A stretch of 64,000 nucleotides of DNA, taken from NCBI RefSeq assembly GCF_014653945.1, contig NZ_BNAU01000001.1:558001-622000 (forward strand), written 5' to 3'. Positions 58,613 to 64,000 of this stretch are shown here, one piece after another. The stretch's first letter is position 1. Each line of letters starts with the position of its first letter. Under the pieces are notes generated by a model. The model saw only the letters and a program-made list of their open reading frames with translations, ran no database searches and was not told where the DNA came from. This stretch comes from Amycolatopsis deserti. GTDB lineage: Bacteria; Actinomycetota; Actinomycetes; Mycobacteriales; Pseudonocardiaceae. A program made the translations under genes and the position numbers.

Positions 58613-58996
58613 ATGCTCGGCCCCGACGTGCGCCGAGTCCTCGACGGCACTTCGATCGCCCACCTCGCCACTGTCCTGCCGGACGGCTCGCCCCACGCCG
58701 CACCCGTCTATGTGGGCACCCGCGGCGAGCACATCGTCTTTTTCACCGGCCCGGGGATGCAAAAGGCCCGCAACCTGCGCCGCGATCCACGGGTGGCGCT
58801 GTCCATCGCGCCGGCGGACAACCCGTTCGAGCCCGTCGTCGTGCGGGGGAGGGTGGTCGGCTGGCTCGAGGGCGACGAGGCGTGGGAGATCGTCGACCAG
58901 CTGGCCGTGAAGTACACCGGCGAGCCCTACCCCCGGGGCGACGAGCGCGTCGTGGCGCTGATCGAGCCCGGGCGGCAGCGCGTCGGGATCGGCTGA
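58613..58996 (+). CDS. PNPOx-fold (FMN/F420) protein
   Basis: A 127-aa split-barrel protein: SIAHLATVLPDGSPHAAPVYV, NLRRDPRVALSI and VVVRGRVVGW. This is typical of actinobacterial pyridoxamine-oxidase-like or F420H2-dependent reductases. Cofactor and substrate are not determined. ATG 58613 is chosen over GTG 58607 because AGGAGAG at 58601 gives better spacing. It is in an operon with the epimerase-like gene. Confidence 0.8.
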   Translation: MLGPDVRRVLDGTSIAHLATVLPDGSPHAAPVYVGTRGEHIVFFTGPGMQKARNLRRDPRVALSIAPADNPFEPVVVRGRVVGWLEGDEAWEIVDQLAVKYTGEPYPRGDERVVALIEPGRQRVGIG

Positions 58997-59003
58997 CCCG
59001 TGC

Positions 59004-59390
59004 TCAGTGGTCGTTGTACCACTGAGCGGTGTCCTGGTAGGCGTAGGGCGTGCCGCTCTTGTAGAGGTAGATGCGGAAGTTGATGTAGGCGTTCTCCGGC
59101 AGGTTGTGCTCGTTCGCGTCGGTGGCGTCGCAGTTGCCGTTGCCACCCGCCTTGAGCGTGTAGGAGCCGCCGTTCCAGTACACGTCGAGGCCGACGGCCC
59201 ACCCGTCCGATTCGATGTCGCAGACCTTGACCACGTCGCCGTACTCGGTGAAGTAGGCGACGCCTCCGGGATCCGCGTCATTGGTGTGAACCTCGTGATC
59301 GGCGGCGGCGGCTTCCGGCGCGGCCAGCACGGAGAGCGCGGTGAGCATCCCGGCGCTGACGACACCGGCGAGCTTGTGTGAGCGTTTCAT
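59004..59390 (-). CDS. Small secreted protein, function unknown
   Basis: A 128-aa protein with a clear Sec signal peptide (KRSHKLAGVVSAGMLTALSVL, cleavage near AAA-DHE), leaving about 98 residues. The mature part is rich in Tyr, Asn, Asp and Gly, with two Cys (VCDIESDG, GNCDATDAN) that could form a disulphide. It resembles the small extracellular beta-proteins common in actinobacteria. It is convergent with the PNPOx-fold gene (7-bp gap). Confidence 0.75.
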   Translation of the reverse strand: MKRSHKLAGVVSAGMLTALSVLAAPEAAAADHEVHTNDADPGGVAYFTEYGDVVKVCDIESDGWAVGLDVYWNGGSYTLKAGGNGNCDATDANEHNLPENAYINFRIYLYKSGTPYAYQDTAQWYNDH

Positions 59391-59616
59391 TCGACCCTTC
59401 AGGTTTTCGGGAGCGGTATCGAAAGGAATGCTCGCAGGCGCGGCCCGCAGGGGAGGGACGTTTCGCTGATGCCCGGTCCGGCCCTGGGACGGCCGTGAAG
59501 CCGGGTGGTGTGCGGTTCGGGTGCGGTTGCGGTACGGAAGGCGCCGCCTCAGGAACGTTCCGTGCCTTCACCTGGAAAGAGAACCGAGCCGAACCGGAGT
59601 TCGCGCTCGCTCCTTG
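59391..59616. other. Upstream region of the secreted-protein gene
   Basis: A 226-bp stretch between the start of the secreted-protein gene and the stop of the GntR gene, both on the minus strand. It should contain the promoter of the secreted protein. I see no gene, no strong hairpin and no repeat. Confidence 0.4.
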
Positions 59617-60378
59617 TCACGGGGACGTCTCGACCGCGATCGGCGCTCCGCCGGTCGTGCGGACTGAAGGCTCCGGACACGGGCGCGGAAACGCGCCGTC
59701 GGCCTGGGCAGCTCGGTCGCCGCCGAGCAGGATCTCCGTGGTGTGGCTGATGTGCCGCGCCAAGGCCTCGACAGCGGCTTCGGTGTCGCGGGCGAGCGCG
59801 AGTTCCATAAGCGTGCGGTGTTCTGCGATGACATCGCGGCCGGGGTGCCTGGAGTGCTGCTGCGACCACGAGCGGTACAGCTCCGCGGAGTCGCGCAGCG
59901 AATTCGCGATGCTCAGCAGGCGGGAGTTGCGGCAGCCGGCCAGCAGCGTGTGGTGGAAGTCGGCGTGGGCGCGTGACCAGGCGTCGCTGACCCGTTCCGG
60001 ATCGTCCTGGTCGTACTGCGGAGTCCGCTCGAGCGTGTGGTGCTTCGCGACCAGATCCGATTCCCACGGCGTGTCGCCCTCGGCCAGCGACATGCGCAAC
60101 ACCAGGCACTCGATCGCCACGCGGGCGGCGGTGAGGTCGGTCAGGTCCTCCGCGGACAACGGCGTCACCTGGAAACCCTGGTGCGGCTGCGACCGGACGA
60201 GGTCCTGCTCGGCCAGCCGAGTCAGTGCTTCGCGAAGCACCCCCACGCCGACGCCGTACCTGGCGCCGAGTTCCGGGAACTTCAGCTTCTCGCCCGGGGC
60301 CAGCCGCCCGGCCAGGATGTCGGCCCGCATCGTCGCGAACGTGTCGTCCGCCCGGGTGCCGTGCGTGGATCGCGCCAT
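59617..60378 (-). CDS. GntR-family (FCD domain) regulator
   Basis: A 253-aa regulator: winged HTH at about residues 15-75 (LKFPELGARYGVGVGVLREALTRLAEQDLV) and an FCD effector domain (ARVAIECLVLRMSLAEGD; DFHHTLLAGCRNSRLLSIA; EHRTLMELALARDTEAAVEALARHI). It is divergent from the fumarylacetoacetate-hydrolase-like gene and the hydroxylase operon, which it probably represses until an aromatic acid binds. Confidence 0.88.
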   Translation of the reverse strand: MARSTHGTRADDTFATMRADILAGRLAPGEKLKFPELGARYGVGVGVLREALTRLAEQDLVRSQPHQGFQVTPLSAEDLTDLTAARVAIECLVLRMSLAEGDTPWESDLVAKHHTLERTPQYDQDDPERVSDAWSRAHADFHHTLLAGCRNSRLLSIANSLRDSAELYRSWSQQHSRHPGRDVIAEHRTLMELALARDTEAAVEALARHISHTTEILLGGDRAAQADGAFPRPCPEPSVRTTGGAPIAVETSP

Positions 60379-60413
60379 GTTTCCACAGTAGCAGGAGAAG
60401 AGAACGTCGCAGA

Positions 60414-60446
60414 AACTTTCCGCTTTCTCTTGAAGTTTAGAAAGTT
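60414..60446. promoter_or_regulatory. Candidate GntR operator, nested inverted repeats
   Basis: AACTTTC (60414-60420) pairs with GAAAGTT (60440-60446), and inside it CTTTCT (60423-60428) pairs with AGAAAG (60439-60444) across 10 bp. The AT-rich block lies between the divergent GntR gene and the aromatic operon. Confidence 0.45.
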
Positions 60447-60508
60447 AGGCGGCATGCTGAGACCCGCAGCGCAGGGTGGCGCCGGCCGCCCGGCCGAGGA
60501 GGACGACG

Positions 60509-61351
60509 ATGAAGTTGGCAAACCTGGCAGGACGAGCGGTCTTGGTGACCGCCGACGGAGCGGCTGACGTCGCCCGGGACAGCGACGGGCGCTTCGGCCC
60601 GGATCCGCAGGCGGTCCTGGAGCGTTGGGCCGAGTTCCGGGAGTGGGCGCGAAGTGCGACGCTGACTCCGCGGAGTTTCGACGAGGCGTTGCTCGGCCCG
60701 CCTGTGCCGAGGCCGCGGCAGATCTTCGCGATCGCGCTCAACTACCGGGCGCACGCGGTCGAGTCGGGCTTCGAGATCCCGGCCAAGGCCTCGGTGTTCA
60801 CCAAATTCGCCTCGTCGCTGACCGGACCGGCCGGCGACATCGCCCTCGTCGACGGGAACGTCGACTGGGAAGCGGAACTGGTCGTCGTGATCGGCCGCGA
60901 GGCGCGCGCCGTGCGCGAACAGGACGCGTGGGACCACGTCGCCGGGCTGACCAACGGCCAGGACATCTCCGAGCGCACCCGGCAGCTTGCCGGGCCCGTG
61001 CCGCAGTTCAGCCTGGCCAAGTCGCACCCGGGCTTCAGCCCGATCGGGCCGTGGGTGGTCACCCCCGACGAACTGGAGAACCCGGACGACCTGGAGATCG
61101 CCTGCGCGATCAACGGCGAAGAGGTCCAGAAGAGCCGGACCTCGGACCTGATCTTCCCGGTGCCCGTGCTGATCGCACAGCTTTCCGAGGTCCTCACCCT
61201 CTACCCGGGCGACCTGATCTTCACCGGAACCCCGGCCGGCGTCGGCCTCGCCTCGAACCCCCAGCGCTACCTCGCCGCCGGCGACGTGCTGACCACCCGG
61301 ACCGAGGGGCTGGGCCGGATGACCCACCGCCTCGTCGCGCCCCGGGACTGA
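60509..61351 (+). CDS. Fumarylacetoacetate hydrolase family protein
   Basis: A 280-aa FAH-fold enzyme: IFAIALNYRAHAVESG, metal-binding Glu pair in VDWEAELVVVIG, TNGQDISER, and C-terminal PGDLIFTGTPAGVG. Members hydrolyse or decarboxylate/isomerise acyl-pyruvate or 2-oxo-enoate products of ring cleavage. It starts behind GAGGAGGA at ATG 60509. It leads the operon with a flavin hydroxylase, suggesting ring-hydroxylation and cleavage-product processing. No ring-cleavage dioxygenase is in view; it may lie beyond the right edge. Confidence 0.87.
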   Translation: MKLANLAGRAVLVTADGAADVARDSDGRFGPDPQAVLERWAEFREWARSATLTPRSFDEALLGPPVPRPRQIFAIALNYRAHAVESGFEIPAKASVFTKFASSLTGPAGDIALVDGNVDWEAELVVVIGREARAVREQDAWDHVAGLTNGQDISERTRQLAGPVPQFSLAKSHPGFSPIGPWVVTPDELENPDDLEIACAINGEEVQKSRTSDLIFPVPVLIAQLSEVLTLYPGDLIFTGTPAGVGLASNPQRYLAAGDVLTTRTEGLGRMTHRLVAPRD

Positions 61352-61369
61352 CCGGGAAGGAGACCGACC

Positions 61370-63115
61370 ATGCGAGTCGTCGAAACCGATGTCCTCGTCG
61401 TGGGCGCCGGGCCCTGCGGACTCACGGCCGCGGCGTTCCTGGCGATGTACGGCGTCGAGGCCATCACCATCACCAAGTACCCGCGCACCGCCAACACCCC
61501 GCGGGCGCACATCACGAACCAGCGCACCATGGAGGTCATGCGCGACCTCGGCATCGAGGAACAGGTGCGTGCCGTGTCCGTCCCCAACGAGCTGATGGCC
61601 GACAACGTGTGGGCCACGAGCATGGCGGGCAAGGAGATCGCCCGGGTGAAGACCTGGGGGACGATGGTCGGCCGCAAGGCCGACTACGAGGCGGGAAGCC
61701 CGTCGGCCATGTGCAACATGCCCCAGCACCTGTTCGAACCGCTGATCCTGCAAGGCGCGGTCGACCGCGGCGCCGACGTCCGGTTCTCCACCGAACTGAC
61801 CGAAATCGCCCAGGACGACACCGGTGTCACGGCGACTGTTCGGTACCGCCACACCGGCGAGACCTATCTGATCAAAGCGAAGTACGCCATCGGCGCCGAC
61901 GGCGGCCGCTCGACGGTCGCCGAACAGCTCGGGTTCACGCTGGAGGGAGAAACCGGTCTCGGCTACGCGGTCAACATCTGGCTCGAAGCCGACCTCTCGC
62001 GCTTCCGCGCACACCGCCCGGGCGTGCTGTTCTGGACCGCTCAGCCGGGCAACGACTTCTGGCTCGGCTCCGGGGTCTTCATCACCGTGCGGCCCTGGAA
62101 CGAATGGGTCCTGGTGTTCATGTACGACCCGGACACCGAGGAGATCGACACCAGCGAGGAAGCGATGCTGCCTCGCATCCACAAGGCCATCGGCGACGAC
62201 AGCGTCCCGGTCACGATCAAGAACGTCTCGACCTGGCAGGTCAACCACGTCCTCGCCACCGAGTACCGGCGAGGACGGGTGTTCCTCGCCGGTGACGCCG
62301 CGCACCGGCACCCGCCCGCGAACGGGCTCGGGTCCAACACCTCGATCCAGGACGCCTACAACCTCGCCTGGAAACTGGCCGCGGTCCTCAAGGGCCAGGC
62401 CGGCGAAGCGCTGCTCGAGAGCTACCACCAGGAACGCCACCCGGTAGGTCGCCAGGTCGTCGACCGCGCCCTGAAAAGCGCCGACATCGTCGGCCGGGTG
62501 CCGTCCATCCTCGGCATCCGGCCGGGCCAGACCGACGAGGAAGGCTGGGCGGCGATCGACGGGTTCTTCGCCGACACCGACGACGGCCGCAGGCGACGGA
62601 AAGCTCTCGAAGACTGCCTCGACGAGAACGCATATCACTTCCACGCGCACGGCGTCGAACTCGGCCAGCGCTACACCTCGGTCGCCGTTGTCGACGACGG
62701 CACCCCGTTCCCCGCCTACACCCGCGATCCCGAGCTCTACTACCACCCCACCACCCACCCCGGCGCGTACCTCCCACACGTCTGGGTCGAACGACACGGC
62801 AAGCAAATCTCGACGCTCGACGTCGTCGGGCACGGCAAGTTCACCCTGATCACCGGCATCGGCGGCGAAGCATGGACCGCCGCCGCGGAGAAGGTCAGCG
62901 CGGAGCTGGGCGTCGAGATCGCCAGCGCACCCATCGGCTACCGGCTCGCCTTCGACGACGTGTACGGCGACTGGGCCAGAACCCGCGAGGTGACCGACGG
63001 CGGCTGCCTGCTGGTCCGGCCCGACCGGCACATCGCCTGGCGCAGCCACGACAAGGCCGACGACCCGGTCAGCGTGCTGCGCGAAGCGGCCAAGTCCGCC
63101 CTCTCCCGCACCTGA
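61370..63115 (+). CDS. FAD-dependent aromatic hydroxylase (phenol / 2,4-dichlorophenol 6-monooxygenase-like)
   Basis: A 581-aa class-A flavin monooxygenase: FAD motif VVGAGPCGLTAAAFLAMYGV, RAHITNQRTMEVMRDLGIE, DG motif GADGGRSTVAEQLGF, and GD motif GRVFLAGDAAHRHPPANGLG. A C-terminal thioredoxin-like domain of the TfdB type follows (to HIAWRSHDKADDP). It would hydroxylate a phenol next to the existing OH using NADPH and O2. It is 18 bp after the FAH gene and followed by two NTF2-like genes. Confidence 0.9.
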   Translation: MRVVETDVLVVGAGPCGLTAAAFLAMYGVEAITITKYPRTANTPRAHITNQRTMEVMRDLGIEEQVRAVSVPNELMADNVWATSMAGKEIARVKTWGTMVGRKADYEAGSPSAMCNMPQHLFEPLILQGAVDRGADVRFSTELTEIAQDDTGVTATVRYRHTGETYLIKAKYAIGADGGRSTVAEQLGFTLEGETGLGYAVNIWLEADLSRFRAHRPGVLFWTAQPGNDFWLGSGVFITVRPWNEWVLVFMYDPDTEEIDTSEEAMLPRIHKAIGDDSVPVTIKNVSTWQVNHVLATEYRRGRVFLAGDAAHRHPPANGLGSNTSIQDAYNLAWKLAAVLKGQAGEALLESYHQERHPVGRQVVDRALKSADIVGRVPSILGIRPGQTDEEGWAAIDGFFADTDDGRRRRKALEDCLDENAYHFHAHGVELGQRYTSVAVVDDGTPFPAYTRDPELYYHPTTHPGAYLPHVWVERHGKQISTLDVVGHGKFTLITGIGGEAWTAAAEKVSAELGVEIASAPIGYRLAFDDVYGDWARTREVTDGGCLLVRPDRHIAWRSHDKADDPVSVLREAAKSALSRT

Positions 63116-63148
63116 GCCCGGCCATTCATTCGATCAAGGAGGCTCGAA

Positions 63149-63586
63149 ATGACCATCACGACCGGCACCATGACCGACGAACAGCGCAAGTCGGTAGCCC
63201 TGGAGTTCCTCAAGCGAGTCGATTCCGGCGGCAACGTCGTCGAACTCTTCGCCGACGACGCCGAGTTCTGCTTCCCGAAATACGGCATGGTCCGTGGCAT
63301 CGACAAGATCCAGGAATTCTTCGGCCAGCTCGGCGGCATCATCTCGTCGATCGAGCACCACACCGCGTACTTCAACTACGTCGTCGACGGCGACAAGGTC
63401 GTCGTCGAAGGCACCAGCCACGGCACGACCGCGAACGGCGTCGAGTGGCGTGCGGGAGTCACCTCCTCCGGGCCTTGGTGCGATGTGTTCGAAATCCGCG
63501 ATTTCAAGATCCAACGCCTCTTCGTCTACCTCGACCCGGACTACGCCGGCGAGGACACCGCCCGCTACCCGTGGCTCAACAAATAG
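63149..63586 (+). CDS. NTF2/SnoaL-like protein 1 of the hydroxylase operon
   Basis: A 145-aa NTF2-fold protein (ALEFLKRVDSGGNVVELFADDAEFCFPK; IDKIQEFFGQLGGI; FEIRDFKIQRLFVYLDPDY). Such proteins work as isomerases, dehydratases or small accessory subunits in aromatic pathways. It starts 33 bp after the hydroxylase behind AAGGAGG. Specific function unknown. Confidence 0.82.
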   Translation: MTITTGTMTDEQRKSVALEFLKRVDSGGNVVELFADDAEFCFPKYGMVRGIDKIQEFFGQLGGIISSIEHHTAYFNYVVDGDKVVVEGTSHGTTANGVEWRAGVTSSGPWCDVFEIRDFKIQRLFVYLDPDYAGEDTARYPWLNK

Positions 63587-63618
63587 ACTTTCCCTTCTGC
63601 CGTAAGGATCCTTGACTC

Positions 63619-64000
63619 ATGACGACCATGCGACCGGACGCAGCACTGTCCCGCGACGAGATCATCGCGCGCAATCTCGAGGTGGTACAAGAACACTTCC
63701 ACAACGAAAACCCTGACGACGTCGACAAGGCGATCGCTCTCTACGCCCCGGAAATCTCCTGGGAAGCGCCCAACCGCGGGCTCGTGTACACCGATGCCGG
63801 CGACGTCCGCGACGCCTACATGAAGATCTTCCGCACCCTGCAGTTCCACTCGCTGACCACGTTGCGGCGCTTCGCCACGGAACAGTTCGTGTTCGACGAC
63901 GCAGTCGCCGACGTGACCGTGGTCGGCGACGAGATGCCCAACCTGCCGTTCTCCGTCGGCAGCCGGATCAGCCTCCGGATCGTGCACTGCTTCGAACTCC
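63619..64000 (+). CDS. NTF2/SnoaL-like protein 2 (continues past the window)
   Basis: At least 127 aa of a second NTF2-fold protein, clearly different in sequence from its neighbour (ARNLEVVQEHFHNENPDDVDKAI; IALYAPEISWEAPNRG; YMKIFRTLQFHS). The start is ATG 63619, with a weak AAGGAT site. It lies 33 bp after the first NTF2-like gene in the same operon. The end is outside the window, so size and C-terminus are unknown. Confidence 0.75.
   Translation, partial: MTTMRPDAALSRDEIIARNLEVVQEHFHNENPDDVDKAIALYAPEISWEAPNRGLVYTDAGDVRDAYMKIFRTLQFHSLTTLRRFATEQFVFDDAVADVTVVGDEMPNLPFSVGSRISLRIVHCFEL

Noticed and set aside
1..64000. CRISPR array, tRNA/rRNA genes, riboswitch or prophage
   Set aside because: No regularly spaced repeats, tRNA-like cloverleaf, conserved rRNA segment, recognisable riboswitch or phage structural gene was seen when reading the sequence; short RNAs could still be missed without a covariance search.

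Overview
The window is GC-rich chromosomal DNA with frequent GTG/TTG starts, tightly packed operons joined by ATGA/GTGA overlaps, and many TetR, IclR, GntR, LysR, Lrp and HxlR regulators. This pattern fits a soil or plant-associated actinobacterium. A Pseudonocardiaceae member such as Amycolatopsis is plausible, but no rRNA or marker gene is present to settle it. I saw no tRNA, rRNA, CRISPR array or intact transposase. Almost everything is accessory catabolism with its transport and regulation.

Layout. (1) 1-11.0 kb: amine and opine-like catabolism. It holds a YtcJ-type amidohydrolase, a copper/TPQ amine oxidase, a TetR regulator, a spinster-type MFS carrier, an opine-dehydrogenase-like protein, a 3-hydroxyacyl-CoA dehydrogenase-like protein, an APC permease, a small dimeric-barrel protein, a flavin monoamine oxidase and a second TetR. 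(2) 11.0-23.0 kb: what I read as an actinobacterial iac (indole-3-acetate/auxin degradation) locus. The block iacA-B-C-D-E-F (17970-22976) faces a FixL-like PAS kinase and an iacG / small protein / iacH block. A SnoaL-like protein, a FixJ-like regulator and an MHS-family transporter lie further left. A shared GGAAAAC-containing motif sits in all three control regions, and decayed copies of the iacH 3' end fill 13720-14266. (3) 23.0-33.1 kb: a split transketolase with a divergent IclR regulator, an SDR, a ribose-type ABC importer, a PRISE-type reductase and a flavin monooxygenase fused to an NTF2-like domain. (4) 33.1-37.2 kb: an Lrp regulator divergent from a single-chain indolepyruvate:ferredoxin oxidoreductase. 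(5) 37.4-48.4 kb: hydrolase, thioesterase, MHS transporter, aspartase, M20 amidohydrolase, DUF1028, RidA, a divergent flavin monooxygenase, LysR, and a QorB/QorR-like redox pair. A 132-bp MITE-like insertion-sequence remnant follows. (6) 48.5-55.4 kb: a rubber-degradation-type locus with a tandem TetR-TetR regulator, a Tat-exported latex-clearing protein (Lcp), a convergent three-subunit molybdenum hydroxylase (OxiAB-like) and its own TetR with two matching palindromes. (7) 55.4-59.4 kb: miscellaneous genes. (8) 59.6-64.0 kb: a GntR-controlled aromatic pathway with a fumarylacetoacetate-hydrolase-like enzyme, a phenol-type flavin hydroxylase and two NTF2-like proteins.

Working model (inference). 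Several parts could feed indole-3-acetate into the iac block: amine oxidases acting on tryptamine-like amines, an M20 hydrolase with aspartase acting on an aspartate conjugate, and indolepyruvate oxidoreductase handling aryl-pyruvates. The Rieske system would then yield catechol, whose ring-cleavage genes are not in this window. The lcp/oxi block is a separate polyisoprene or hydrophobic-substrate module.
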